Assembly: GCF_029633825.1 (NCBI RefSeq) | Contig: NZ_CP090643.1 | Span: 186,001 to 250,000, forward strand | Origin: Burkholderia contaminans | GTDB lineage: Bacteria; Pseudomonadota; Gammaproteobacteria; Burkholderiales; Burkholderiaceae | Length of the DNA: 64,000 nt | Direction: 5' to 3' | Shown: positions 32,773-41,779 of the stretch, piece after piece | Numbering within the stretch: the stretch's first letter is position 1 | How the letters are laid out: each line of letters starts with the position of its first letter | Program-made: the position numbers and the translations under genes | The notes under the pieces: model-generated | What the model was told of the DNA's origin: nothing | What the model saw: only the letters and a program-made list of their open reading frames with translations | Databases searched by the model: none

Positions 32773-33714
32773 ATGAGCAAGACTGTCGTCATCACCACCT
32801 ACTTCAATCCCTGCGGATACGCCACACGCCGCCACAACTACGATCTGTTCGTCGAAGGCATGCGGCGCTCGGGCGTCCCCTGTATCACCGTGGAGTGTGC
32901 TTTCGGAGATGCACCGTTCGAGCTCCACCCTTCGCTCGACGTGATCCAGATCCGCTCGACGACACTTCTTTGGCAGAAGGAGCGGCTACTCAATCTCGCC
33001 GCATCCTGGTTGCCGCCGTCTTGCCGCTTCGTTTGCTGGTTCGACTGCGACATCTTGTTCGACAACTCCAACTGGCTCGCAGACCTTGAGCAGGTTCTGA
33101 CCGTCCATAAGGTTGCGCAGGTCTGGGAGTCTTGCTTGAGGCTGGAGCAGGGCAACGTCGTCGGCGAGAAGCCGAACATCGCCCACTCGTTCGCCGCGAT
33201 GATGCGACGCAAGCCGTCTCTTCTCAACGCCGGCCGATACGACGCGCATGGACATACAGGTTACGGATGGGCGATGCGGCGCGAGCTCTTCGACGAGGTT
33301 GGCCTGTACGAGACCGCTGTCTCTGGGAGCGCGGATCATTTCATGGCTCACGCGATCTTCGGCGACTACAACTTCTGCATCACGAACGCGCTCAAGCGCG
33401 ACGAGCGGCAGATTGCGCATCTCAAGGCTTGGGGTGAACGCTTCCATGCGCGTGTTCAGGGGAGCCTCGGCGTCGTGCCTGGGCAGATCCGTCACCTTTG
33501 GCACGGCGACGCCGTCGATCGTAGGTACTTCCTCCGCATGCACGATATCACCGACCTCGGCTTCGACCCGTGGACCGATCTGCAGATCGCGCCGGGTGCT
33601 CCGCTCGAGTGGGCGCCCGGAATGAGCAAGACAGGCCTCAAGGAGTATTTCGCTGACTACTTCGCTAGCCGGCGGGAAGACGGTACACCCATCACAGTAG
33701 GGAGCCCCGCATGA
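32773..33714 (+). CDS. GT-A-fold glycosyltransferase (family 2-like)
   Basis: 313 residues. N-terminal VVITTYFNPCGY nucleotide-sugar strand; metal-binding DXD as WFDCDILFDNSNW (about 99-111). The GYGWAMRRELFDEVGLYE segment matches the acceptor-side motif of GT2 enzymes. No signal peptide; cytosolic. Ends with ATGA overlap to the next gene. No polysaccharide locus nearby, so a protein, phage-surface or DNA-base substrate is possible. Confidence 0.85.
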   Translation: MSKTVVITTYFNPCGYATRRHNYDLFVEGMRRSGVPCITVECAFGDAPFELHPSLDVIQIRSTTLLWQKERLLNLAASWLPPSCRFVCWFDCDILFDNSNWLADLEQVLTVHKVAQVWESCLRLEQGNVVGEKPNIAHSFAAMMRRKPSLLNAGRYDAHGHTGYGWAMRRELFDEVGLYETAVSGSADHFMAHAIFGDYNFCITNALKRDERQIAHLKAWGERFHARVQGSLGVVPGQIRHLWHGDAVDRRYFLRMHDITDLGFDPWTDLQIAPGAPLEWAPGMSKTGLKEYFADYFASRREDGTPITVGSPA

Positions 33715-34625
33715 ACGACCAGAACACCCAACCCGAATACGGCGGCGCGGCCGACACACTCGCCCAAGCTCGCGAAGCTTTGCAGACACGTCTGGACGGC
33801 ATCGCGGGTCAGATCTATGACCTGACCGCCCAGCGCAAGTCGTATCTCAGTTCGACCGTCGCGGCCCTTCTCCCCGCCATCTCGGCGGATGTGCTTCGGA
33901 ACCTTCAATCGACCGTCGCACCGTTTGTCTCGACGTCGGTAGTTGAGGCATTTCATACGCATCGACGGTTCCTCGGTGTCTTCGCCGGCCGGGGCTACAA
34001 CAGCACACTTCAGCTACTGCAGACGCGGTTGGCCGCCCACCTCGATCAAGTGAAGTACGGCGACCTGCGAAGGATCGACAATGAGCTGTCCGAGCTTGCC
34101 GCGCGAAAGAACGAGCTCGACGCGCAAATCCTCAAGGCGCGCGACCTGGAAAGCCTGATGGCTCAGGCTGCAAGGCGCGAAATCTCGGTCCCGCCGTCGG
34201 CGGCGGCCGCGATCGCGGACATCGCTCGTGTCGGCCGAACAGGCATGTCGACTGGATCAAGCTTCCAACGAGGATCAGCCAACCATCATTCCGGCGATGC
34301 AGCGGCGCGAGGCGGCGCCGCATCGGCATCGTACTCAGACGATTCTGACCTCTGGCTGTACTATCTGACCGACCTGCCTCTCAGTTTTCGGACCCTGGTA
34401 ATCTCGTCGATCGAGGATCACCGGATCGAGGAAGCCGAGGCGCGGCAGGCTGCTATCGACGCTGCGGCGGCAACCTCCGCAGTTGAGTCTGCCAGCTGGA
34501 ACCCTGATACGGTATCCTCCGCGGAAGCGTCCCAAATCTGCACTCCGGATTCAGCATCGGCTGACCTGACCAGCGGGACGGTCGACTCGATCGCAACAGA
34601 CGATCGCCATGGACTATTCTCCTAA
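33711..34625 (+). CDS. Hypothetical coiled-coil protein (304 aa)
   Basis: Overlaps the glycosyltransferase by ATGA, so translationally coupled. N-terminal coiled coil (ALQTRLDGIAGQIYDLTAQR), a second one (RRIDNELSELAARKNELDAQ), then a low-complexity Ser/Gly/Ala stretch and an acidic tail. Possibly a scaffold or the acceptor for the transferase; not recognised. Confidence 0.6.
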   Translation: MNDQNTQPEYGGAADTLAQAREALQTRLDGIAGQIYDLTAQRKSYLSSTVAALLPAISADVLRNLQSTVAPFVSTSVVEAFHTHRRFLGVFAGRGYNSTLQLLQTRLAAHLDQVKYGDLRRIDNELSELAARKNELDAQILKARDLESLMAQAARREISVPPSAAAAIADIARVGRTGMSTGSSFQRGSANHHSGDAAARGGAASASYSDDSDLWLYYLTDLPLSFRTLVISSIEDHRIEEAEARQAAIDAAAATSAVESASWNPDTVSSAEASQICTPDSASADLTSGTVDSIATDDRHGLFS

Positions 34626-34693
34626 CGGAGACGTACGCTAGAGCGTTTGGCGGCGCGTTTCGTTTGTTCGGAGCTACGGAAGGGCAACTGATC

Positions 34694-34879
34694 GTGAAAG
34701 TCACTACGGCAAGCACAATCGTGACGGCCTTGGCGCTCGCCGTACTCGGTGGCGGATGGATGTACCTTCACTCTCCCGCACCCGGCCGGCCGTGTCTTTC
34801 TGGGCAAGGGGCAAGAGCGGACAATGAGGGCAAGTTGTTCGTGTGCCAGGACGGTGTAACTTGGCAGGAATCCCGCTGA
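34694..34879 (+). CDS. Small secreted/anchored protein (about 61 aa)
   Basis: GTG 34694 (TTG 34664 is an alternative). Hydrophobic N-terminal helix (STIVTALALAVLGGGWMYL) followed by a short region with two cysteines and QDGVTWQ. Export or membrane anchoring likely. Confidence 0.5.
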   Translation: MKVTTASTIVTALALAVLGGGWMYLHSPAPGRPCLSGQGARADNEGKLFVCQDGVTWQESR

Positions 34880-34910
34880 GAACGCACGCCTCGGATACTT
34901 AAACCCCGCC

Positions 34911-35393
34911 ATGACGACGACAAGCCAAACCGACAAGAAACTTGAAGCCTCCTGGGCGACGTTTGTGACGCTGTTCGCCAAGCATCCGTTTTTCCGGAAG
35001 TCGCAGGCCGTCGACTTCCTCCTGAAAAGCCTCAGTGGTCCGCGTCGCCCGACGCCCGAGCAGCGCACGGTCGCGGCCAAAGCAGCGGACCGTTTTATGG
35101 CGGAGGCGAGAAAGGCCGAGAAGCTGGTCAAAGCCGGCCATATTCACTGGCGCTTCGCGGGCGTCCAAAACCAGACGCGCACGTTGATCGACGGCCGTGT
35201 CGCGGCCGAGGCGCCGGAGACCCGCAGCCTGATCGTTGAGTCCCGTTGCCCGACAAAGTGGCTATCGGTTGACCTGGAAACTGGGGACGTCTGGCAGGCG
35301 GATGAGACTGGACGGTGGAAAAGCGCGACGGCCGAATCGATTGCGGCACTGAAGTTGGTCGTCGACAAGCATTCGGCCCGCAAAGGGAGCTGA
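34911..35393 (+). CDS. Hypothetical protein (160 aa)
   Basis: ATG 34911. Soluble, basic N-terminal half (FFRKSQAVDFLLKSLSGPRR), then a beta-rich half (SRCPTKWLSVDLETGDVW). No known motif. In the same direction as the next gene, 42 bp apart (from ATG 35436). Confidence 0.55.
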   Translation: MTTTSQTDKKLEASWATFVTLFAKHPFFRKSQAVDFLLKSLSGPRRPTPEQRTVAAKAADRFMAEARKAEKLVKAGHIHWRFAGVQNQTRTLIDGRVAAEAPETRSLIVESRCPTKWLSVDLETGDVWQADETGRWKSATAESIAALKLVVDKHSARKGS

Positions 35394-35435
35394 CGCCGGC
35401 ACTGTCGGCTGCCCGTCCACATGCCCGGAGCCAGA

Positions 35436-35789
35436 ATGGATAGCCCGACCGCATCCTACCTGACCGACGATCGCGACCTGCCCGAGGAAGAACAGCAACG
35501 GCTCGTGATCTTCTTCGGTGGCAACGACGACCTATACGTTCAGGTCGCACCCAAAAACGGCTCGACACTTCACGGCGTGAGACTCTCGACGTCAGGCGGC
35601 GCGTCTATGCACTGCCCCGGCCTCGTGCCAGCGCTCGCCGATGCCTATCGAGCGATGAAGGCTGCAGAAGAAGGGGTGAAGCTCGACGGGCTCGCAAGTC
35701 GGGAGGAGCTCGACGCAGAGCTTCGCGCTTGGCGGACGCGTTTTCCCGACCTCACCTTCGACGGACTGTCGGAGATCGTCGACGTCTAG
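35436..35789 (+). CDS. Hypothetical protein (117-122 aa)
   Basis: ATG 35436 (GGAGCCAGA upstream) or 35421. Acidic N-terminus, beta segments (RLVIFFGGNDDLYVQVAP) and a helical tail. No family recognised. Confidence 0.55.
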   Translation: MDSPTASYLTDDRDLPEEEQQRLVIFFGGNDDLYVQVAPKNGSTLHGVRLSTSGGASMHCPGLVPALADAYRAMKAAEEGVKLDGLASREELDAELRAWRTRFPDLTFDGLSEIVDV

Positions 35790-35855
35790 CGCCATCCGCC
35801 TCGCGCCGGCGCCAGAGGTCGGCCGACCGGCCTAGGGTCCTCTTCTAGACCAAGG

Positions 35856-35861
35856 TAAAAT
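35856..35861 (+). promoter_or_regulatory. Candidate -10 of the H-NS gene
   Basis: TAAAAT, 38 bp before the ATG at 35899; no good -35 at 17 bp. Confidence 0.35.
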
Positions 35862-35898
35862 GCGGTTTCGCCGGACCGCCGGTACCACTACATCGAAC

Positions 35899-36219
35899 AT
35901 GGCTGATCTCAACACGCTTCGGGCTGATCTAGGACGCGTCAACGAGCTGCTCGCCGACGCACGTGCTCGCGAGATCGCAACAGTCCTCGCTCAATTGAAG
36001 GAAGACGTGGCCCTGCTGAAAATCACGGAGAAAGAGATCCGTGTGGCGCTCGGCTACGACAAGGTGAAGACCAAGGGGCCTGCCAAGTACTACGACCCTC
36101 AGACGGGGAAAAAATGGTCTGGCAAAGGAAAGCGTCCGAAGTGGCTGGAAGGCAAGCAGCTCGAGGACTATCTGGTCGGCGCCCCCCAGCCCCAGGCGTG
36201 GTGGCCTGGCGAAGAGTAA
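35899..36219 (+). CDS. H-NS family nucleoid protein
   Basis: 106 residues, normal H-NS size. N-terminal helical dimerisation region (about 1-50), then the C-terminal DNA-binding motif KYYDPQTGKKWSGKGKRPKW, the betaproteobacterial H-NS/BpH3/MvaT-type loop that binds AT-rich minor grooves. Plasmid-borne H-NS commonly silences AT-rich acquired genes and reduces element cost. A 260-bp gap without a gene follows. Confidence 0.93.
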   Translation: MADLNTLRADLGRVNELLADARAREIATVLAQLKEDVALLKITEKEIRVALGYDKVKTKGPAKYYDPQTGKKWSGKGKRPKWLEGKQLEDYLVGAPQPQAWWPGEE

Positions 36220-36503
36220 GCCGGCCCATCGACTCCTTACGCGAAAAGGCCCGGACTAGAACAATCAGATTGCGTCAGATGGCCGAACTCCGTTTGGCCT
36301 GATGCGGTCAATCCGCGCACCGTGTAGGTCGGCTACGTCAGGACGATCAGGGCTATTCGCCGACTAACTGATCTTGCCCGCAACTGCACCAATTGAGCAT
36401 AGATCCTGTCGCGCACCGGACGAACGGTTCGCGCGTCTCGGGCGACATCGTCTTCTGTTGAAGTACGCCGCAAAAATCCGTGACATCAACAGGAGCGGAG
36501 CAG

Positions 36504-37712
36504 TTGAAAAGTAAAGTTCAATTGGTGCTCAACGGTGAGCAAACCGGTCACGCTGATGCCTTTCTCGAGTTGATCGGGCGGGCGCGTCACTTGGACTGCA
36601 TGGTGGCGTTCGCAAAGGGCTCAGCGCTCAAGCTGATCCTCAAGACGTTGGAAAAGTCCCTTCGCCGCGGCATGACAGCCAGGTTTGCCATTGGGCTAAG
36701 TTTTCACCTCACGGATCCGGCGTTGCTCCGGACTCTGTTCAGGCTTTCCAAGGCGCACCCCTTAGAGCTATACCTGAGTTACACCGAGGAAACGTTTCAT
36801 CCTAAGGTCTACGCATTCGCGGACTCGGGTCGATCGACGGTCTTTGTTGGGTCCGCCAATTTGACGGCCGGAGGCCTCTCAACCAACTATGAAGCCTCAG
36901 TCCGTGTTGACGATGCAGACGGGACGCTCGTCGACGAGGTAGCGGCGTTCTTTGATGAATTGATTGGCGGCGAAGTTGTCCTGCCTGCGACCAAAGAGAG
37001 GATCGACGACTACGCCCGGCAGTTTGCCGTGCAAAGGGCGTGGCGCGACATGGCAAAAAAGCGCGCCGACAAGATCAGTCGCGAAGCGACCCCCGATCTG
37101 AGCGTCCTTGCCTACCAGTTAGCGGAGATGAAGCGAGACGACTCCCAAAGTGGCTTCGCTGCGCAGCGGGCTATTCGCGCTCGGTACGTTGCCGAGGCCA
37201 AAGCCCGCATTCAAGAGCTAGCCGCCTTGCAACGGCCCCCTGCAAGCACATTTCTTCCTATGTACGAAAGCCTGTATCGACGATTCCACTCGGGTGGTCT
37301 GCATAGACAGAAAACCAGAATCACGGCGAAGGCGCCACTCTTTGTGGCCGCCTTGGCAGACATCCTCGGGCGCAGCAAGCCGCCGCCGGCAGAAGCCTTC
37401 GAGATACTTCGGCGGCACTTCCTCGGAATCCAGGGTGCCGGCGTGAACCTGCTGACCGAGGTGTTGCATGCGATCGACAATAAACGGTATCCGGTCATGA
37501 ACCAGAATGCGGTGAACGGCCTTACGACCGCCGGGTTCGTCGGCTACCCTCTGCATCCGGCCAAGGCAGGCGTTGACGGCGAGCTATATACCCGCTTCTG
37601 CGAGGATGCCAAGACTGTTCAGCGACAGCTTGGTTTGGCCAACTTCTCGGAACTCGATGCCTTGTTCAACTACATCTACTGGCAGGAAGGCGAGGAAGAA
37701 GGGGAATCCTAG
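36504..37712 (+). CDS. PLD-family nuclease-like protein (single HKD)
   Basis: 402 residues from TTG 36504, chosen for AGGAGCGGAG 6 nt upstream (GTG 36480 is an alternative). One HKD-type motif: FHPKVYAF followed by VFVGSANLTAGGL (about 98-125). Single-HKD enzymes dimerise and include nucleases of defence systems. The C-terminal half ends in GAGVNLLTEVLHAIDNKRYP, a segment I associate with defence-island proteins of unknown role. Stands upstream of a convergent toxin-antitoxin-like pair. Confidence 0.8.
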   Translation: MKSKVQLVLNGEQTGHADAFLELIGRARHLDCMVAFAKGSALKLILKTLEKSLRRGMTARFAIGLSFHLTDPALLRTLFRLSKAHPLELYLSYTEETFHPKVYAFADSGRSTVFVGSANLTAGGLSTNYEASVRVDDADGTLVDEVAAFFDELIGGEVVLPATKERIDDYARQFAVQRAWRDMAKKRADKISREATPDLSVLAYQLAEMKRDDSQSGFAAQRAIRARYVAEAKARIQELAALQRPPASTFLPMYESLYRRFHSGGLHRQKTRITAKAPLFVAALADILGRSKPPPAEAFEILRRHFLGIQGAGVNLLTEVLHAIDNKRYPVMNQNAVNGLTTAGFVGYPLHPAKAGVDGELYTRFCEDAKTVQRQLGLANFSELDALFNYIYWQEGEEEGES

Positions 37713-37902
37713 CCAGTCACACGTGGCAGACCAGCCCGGTACGCCTGGTATAGAAAGAGACCCTTCTGTGCCGCGGTAGGCCGGAGTAGTCGATGCATTG
37801 TGGACACAGGTCGACGAGGCATAGATGACAGCGATCGTCGACTAAGGCCCTTGGTGAGGTGACTGAAAGCCTCAGTCCTGATCCGCGCAGACCGGATGCA
37901 GC

Positions 37903-37919
37903 AGGGGGCAGTGCCCCCT
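37903..37919. terminator. Symmetric hairpin between convergent genes
   Basis: AGGGGGCA/TGCCCCCT separated by one base; effectively a 7-bp GC stem with 3-nt loop. It sits between the PLD gene end (37712) and the minus-strand operon end (37924), so it could terminate both. Confidence 0.5.
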
Positions 37920-37923
37920 ACGC

Positions 37924-38769
37924 CTACTCTGCCTCGCCAAATAGCTCGTCGAATCCACCGCGACAGAGCCGCAGCATATCTTCCGGATCGATGTCGCGCT
38001 CCGGCCCGGCGATTTCAACGGCGGCGCGGATGATGTCGTTGACGTCCGTGAACAGCTCGTCGACGCCGGCTCGAACCGACTTCTGTTGTGCCTCAGTCAT
38101 CGTGCCCTGCAACTGCTTCCAGATCGGGATCAGCTCGTCCTCGATCGCGTTCCCGAAGTGAAGCATCGCGTCGTGGATGTAGAGCACGTCCTGAGCCCGC
38201 TTTTCCGGAATCCGGTCGTCGCGGATCAATACCTTCTGGAGCATGAAACTCACTGGATTCGGGATCTGGAGATCAGGCACGGCCTCGCCTAGGCCCGACT
38301 CTTCGCCCGGGATCGTGACCGTCCACGGTTCGTATAGAAGCACCTCGAGGTGGCGCAGCTTCTGGGCCACCACGCCGGCTTTCGCTTCGGTCGCGTCCTT
38401 TTCCCACTGCTTCGTCGCCTTGTTGCGCCGCATCGGGCTGCCAGTCAGCGGAGTCAGAAATTCCGCGTAGAAGGCCTTCGCTCCCTCGCCCATGGTGTAC
38501 CGCATCGCGGGGGGTTTGAAGTCTCCTGCGAAGTTCGGTTCCTCCTTGAACCCGGCCCCTTCGAGCGCAGTCTTGATATCGCCCTCGAGCGCTTCGCGCT
38601 CCGCGTAAGCGACGTCCGCGTCTTGCGTGAAAATGGGTTTGTGCTCGGGCTTGTAGGCGCGTGGCTCATACCTATAGAGCCGGAACGCCCATCCCCCGAC
38701 GAAAACGATCTTGGACCGCCATGGCGCCAAGGTCACCGCGAGGGTACTGAATTCAACTAACTCACTCAA
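37924..38769 (-). CDS. AbiEii-like nucleotidyltransferase (toxin-like)
   Basis: Start TTG 38769 overlaps the upstream stop as TTGA, giving 281 residues; the longer frame would lie inside the upstream gene. Nucleotidyltransferase signature: VFVGGWAF (about 22-29) then TQDADV with the metal-binding Asp pair (about 48-53), as in AbiEii/NTP_transf_8 proteins. AbiEii enzymes are GTP-binding toxins that modify tRNA ends in type IV toxin-antitoxin and phage abortive infection systems. Coupled to the AbiEi-like gene. Confidence 0.75.
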   Translation of the reverse strand: MSELVEFSTLAVTLAPWRSKIVFVGGWAFRLYRYEPRAYKPEHKPIFTQDADVAYAEREALEGDIKTALEGAGFKEEPNFAGDFKPPAMRYTMGEGAKAFYAEFLTPLTGSPMRRNKATKQWEKDATEAKAGVVAQKLRHLEVLLYEPWTVTIPGEESGLGEAVPDLQIPNPVSFMLQKVLIRDDRIPEKRAQDVLYIHDAMLHFGNAIEDELIPIWKQLQGTMTEAQQKSVRAGVDELFTDVNDIIRAAVEIAGPERDIDPEDMLRLCRGGFDELFGEAE

Positions 38770-39926
38770 TTGCTCTCTCCAACAACGCTTGCAAGAATTC
38801 CGTGCTCCAGCTCCTCGGCCTGTTCCACTCCTCGCGAGGGGTGCGAAGAAACGTCGAGCCACGTTTGGATGATGTCTGTCACCCGCACGTTGTCACGAGT
38901 GATAGACCCTCGTGCCAAAGATTGAGGGAAGCTAGGCTGCTGCAAAATGAGGTCGGGGCGCTCCCCCTCCTTTGCCCGGCGCAGTTCCTTCGAGTGGACT
39001 GCCTCATCCAGGCTGGAAACCCAAACAGCTGGTGGGACACCATGGACGTGGCCGAAACCAAGCAGGTCGGCTGCCGCGAAGAGCCCCATCGCCCCCCCGT
39101 GCTTCCTCGCCCATTTCTGCACCTGCGCGTCCCCCCCACCTGGGCGCAGGAACTTCATAGCCACTGCAGATGGCGATCGCTGATACTCAGCCTTCCACCG
39201 CTTCGCGAGCTTCCGCCGCTGCACGACCTTGAGATACGGAACGTTATGAAACGGAACGGTCTCGAGGAACCCTTCTTCCCTCAATGCGTTGACCAGACGG
39301 GTTGCCGTCATTACGGAGACGAGAGCGACTTGTGCCAGTTCCGTCGCAGACTTGATGAGCGTCGGCATCGTAGAAATCAGACGTTCTGAGTGATGGATAT
39401 CTACAGCGAGTAGGCACTTGAGCATCCACTGGTTCAGGTCTGAAAAGACCAACCTCGGCTGCTGGGTACTACGGATCCGTCTCGAACGGAGGGACGGCGT
39501 AGCCTCATCCTCATCAATCTCAAAGCCTGGGAACTTTACGAACCGACGGCCATCCCCGGAAAGCACGGCGAATGGTTCGCCGTTGCCATACTCATCGTGG
39601 AAAGCTGAAAGGCGATCGATTAGCGACGGCGAGAGGCTTCCGGCCCAGATAAGTACTGCCGGCCGGACGTGGTGGTCCCTGGCGTGCTTACGCGCCTCCA
39701 GAACGGCCTGAGCGAAGGCCCCAGTCACGTAATCGGCCCGCCCGTTATTGAAGGCTTTCACCACCCCAACATATCGGTGGCCCTGATCGTCGGTCAGGAT
39801 AAAGTCGGCGGCTTTATCGGCCTCCTCGTCCACCGTCGCTATACCCCATCCATCCGCTTCCTGGAACAATTTGAGGAAAGCCTCAGAAGCGAGGTTGTGT
39901 GGTGATTCGTTCGGGCGCAATTCCAT
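38766..39926 (-). CDS. AbiEi-like antitoxin/regulator with extra N-terminal domain
   Basis: 386 residues. The middle has a helix-turn-helix (KSATELAQVALVSVMTATRL) and the C-terminus VTDIIQTWLDVSSHPSRG resembles AbiEi antitoxins. The N-terminal 130 residues (RYVGVVKAFNNGRADYV, PAVLIWAGSL) look like a Rossmann or endonuclease-like domain not present in classical AbiEi (about 280 aa). Four tandem 18-bp palindromic units lie directly upstream, fitting negative autoregulation as known for AbiEi. Confidence 0.72.
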   Translation of the reverse strand: MELRPNESPHNLASEAFLKLFQEADGWGIATVDEEADKAADFILTDDQGHRYVGVVKAFNNGRADYVTGAFAQAVLEARKHARDHHVRPAVLIWAGSLSPSLIDRLSAFHDEYGNGEPFAVLSGDGRRFVKFPGFEIDEDEATPSLRSRRIRSTQQPRLVFSDLNQWMLKCLLAVDIHHSERLISTMPTLIKSATELAQVALVSVMTATRLVNALREEGFLETVPFHNVPYLKVVQRRKLAKRWKAEYQRSPSAVAMKFLRPGGGDAQVQKWARKHGGAMGLFAAADLLGFGHVHGVPPAVWVSSLDEAVHSKELRRAKEGERPDLILQQPSFPQSLARGSITRDNVRVTDIIQTWLDVSSHPSRGVEQAEELEHGILASVVGESN

Positions 39927-39947
39927 AGGTTCTCACTTGTCCGCGTG

Positions 39948-40024
39948 AAATCACATGCGCACGCAAAATCACTTGAGCAAGTGAAATCACATGCGCATGC
40001 GATCTAACATGCACATGTTAGATC
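39948..40024. repeat. Four tandem 18-bp palindromic operator-like units
   Basis: Units at 39948, 39966, 39984 and 40002, each beginning AAATCAC or ATCTAAC and each internally dyad-symmetric (for example TCACTTG/CAAGTGA, and GATCTAACATG/CATGTTAGATC at 40001-40024). They start 21 bp upstream of the AbiEi-like ATG. Best explained as an operator array; iterons are a less likely alternative. Confidence 0.75.
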
Positions 40025-40376
40025 TGATGCCCCGAATCCGCAAGATACAGCTGCTTGCGCCCCATTTATCGCCCCGCCGGAACGGCCCTGGGATCCTTGC
40101 CCCTGCAGGAGGACGGCTCGACGGCGCTCACCAAGCTATCCTCAAACGGGTGCAGCCCATTGACCGCCCCCCGGATCCGCCTTGGTAGAGCGCCTAGTGC
40201 CGTCAAAACAGTCGTTTCGGAGCAGGACTTCGCTCGGGCCACATCCGCGGCCGGCGCCTACCCCACCCCGCCGACCTCGGCAGTCTTGCTGCACAATGCC
40301 GGTCTACAGTTCCCGCCCCACGTCTCGGGCGGGTGAGACGCCACGAGCGAGACCACGACAACGTGCGGATTACCAG
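40025..40376. other. Non-coding gap before RES gene
   Basis: About 350 bp between the operator array and the RES start. The RES frame is open backward to 40182 but reads as low-quality Pro/Arg-rich sequence, so I treat it as untranslated. No clear promoter. Confidence 0.4.
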
Positions 40377-41750
40377 ATGAAGGACAGCAATCGGATTTGC
40401 GCAAACTGCGTCACCGACCCCTACCTGCGTATAGAGATCGGTCGAAGTGAGACAATCAACGAGCAATGTGACTACTGCGAGGAGATTGGTCCGACGTACA
40501 GCATGGTGGACTTGGCGGCGCGGTGCGACGAAGTTATCGATCGGTTCTATACCCTCACGAGCGACGACTGGGCCGTAGTTCACTTTGATCGCGCGCCACG
40601 GGGGGAGCAGCTGCTCACGATTCTGAGCCAATGGCTCAACCCAGAGGATGAGACGTCGACCTATGACCTCGACGCAGTTCTCCGCGATGGCTGGGGCAAC
40701 AGCGATAGCTCTAAATACGACGACGACCCATGGTTCATCCGCGAAGACGCGTCCGCGGGAGAGTTCGGAGCCGCCTGGCACAGGATGGAACGCAGCCTCC
40801 GCGAAGAAGCCCGATTGGTGAATCCTGCGGTTGTAGAAACCCTCGCAAGGGTGTTCGGTGGCATTCACGACGACCGAACAGAAGATGGAAGAGGCGCGAT
40901 TCTTGAAGTAGGCCCCGACCGCAACATTCATACCCTCTTTCGCGCGAGGGTTTTCGAGACGGAGCAAGCCATGGAGCGAGCGCTCGAGCACCCGGAGCGT
41001 GAACTCGGGCCGCCGGCGCCGGTCTTCGTCACCGCCGGCCGTATGAACGCAAAAGGTGTGAGCGTCTTCTACGGTGCTCGAGACGAGAGAACGGCCTTAC
41101 GTGAAGTTCGACCCCCAGTCGGGAGCAAGGTCGTCACTGCGGCATTTAGAATAATTCGACCACTTCGCTTGCTCGACCTAAGCGCTCTCCGTGCGACACG
41201 TGTAGATCCATCGCGCAGCCTCTTTGATCCAGAGACGGCTCCGCTTGTTGAGCGCGTCGCATTCTTGAAGCAGCTGGAGGCCAAACTGACAATGGCCGTC
41301 ATGCCCTCTATGACCGAAGATGGGTATCTGATTACGCAAGCAGTTGCTGACTACCTTTCGACCGACCCGAGTCTCAATCTCGATGGCATCTACTTCCGAT
41401 CAGTGCAATCGAAGGCAAAAAGCGATGACGCTGGCGGACACAACGTCATACTGTTCCACAAAGCCGCGTCGGTACTCCACGCGCGCGAGGACGACAAGAT
41501 TCCGACCCGTGCGAATCTCTGGTTTAGGCCCGACGAAGATGAGTGGTACGGCCCATCCATCACCACCCTCGCACCAACGGCACAGACGTCAAGAGCATCG
41601 TGGCGAAGGACAGATGGACGGACGCCCGCGCTTGAGCTCCTGCGAGATACCCTATCGATCCACAAAGTCGAGGGGGTCGAGATCGAAACGACAACAACCC
41701 GAGTACAGCACAGCTTCGAACAGGATGTAAGCACTCGACCAGCACCGTAG
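40377..41750 (+). CDS. Zinc-ribbon/HEPN-RES toxin, C-terminus altered by IS66
   Basis: 457 residues from ATG 40377. The N-terminus has a four-cysteine ribbon (CANC...CDYC), as in proteins annotated with HEPN-RES N-terminal domains. The RES domain (about 180-380) has HTLFRARVF, then GVSVFYGARDERTALREV with conserved Arg, Tyr and Glu of the NAD-degrading RES toxins. The last seven codons (VSTRPAP) lie within the IS66 element; without the insertion the protein would end HPSRFRKGT. No Xre/DUF2384 antitoxin is adjacent. Confidence 0.85.
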   Translation: MKDSNRICANCVTDPYLRIEIGRSETINEQCDYCEEIGPTYSMVDLAARCDEVIDRFYTLTSDDWAVVHFDRAPRGEQLLTILSQWLNPEDETSTYDLDAVLRDGWGNSDSSKYDDDPWFIREDASAGEFGAAWHRMERSLREEARLVNPAVVETLARVFGGIHDDRTEDGRGAILEVGPDRNIHTLFRARVFETEQAMERALEHPERELGPPAPVFVTAGRMNAKGVSVFYGARDERTALREVRPPVGSKVVTAAFRIIRPLRLLDLSALRATRVDPSRSLFDPETAPLVERVAFLKQLEAKLTMAVMPSMTEDGYLITQAVADYLSTDPSLNLDGIYFRSVQSKAKSDDAGGHNVILFHKAASVLHAREDDKIPTRANLWFRPDEDEWYGPSITTLAPTAQTSRASWRRTDGRTPALELLRDTLSIHKVEGVEIETTTTRVQHSFEQDVSTRPAP

Positions 41751-41779
41751 CGTAGGTCGTTGACGACGGGAGCGCGATG

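Noticed and set aside
39948..40019. Tandem 18-bp repeats as a CRISPR array or plasmid iterons
   Set aside because: No spacers, so not CRISPR. Iterons are possible, but no replication initiator gene or AT-rich segment is adjacent, and each unit is palindromic, which suits an operator better.
40182..40376. N-terminal extension of the RES protein
   Set aside because: Pro/Arg-rich, no conserved pattern; the zinc ribbon begins a few residues after ATG 40377, as expected for the family.
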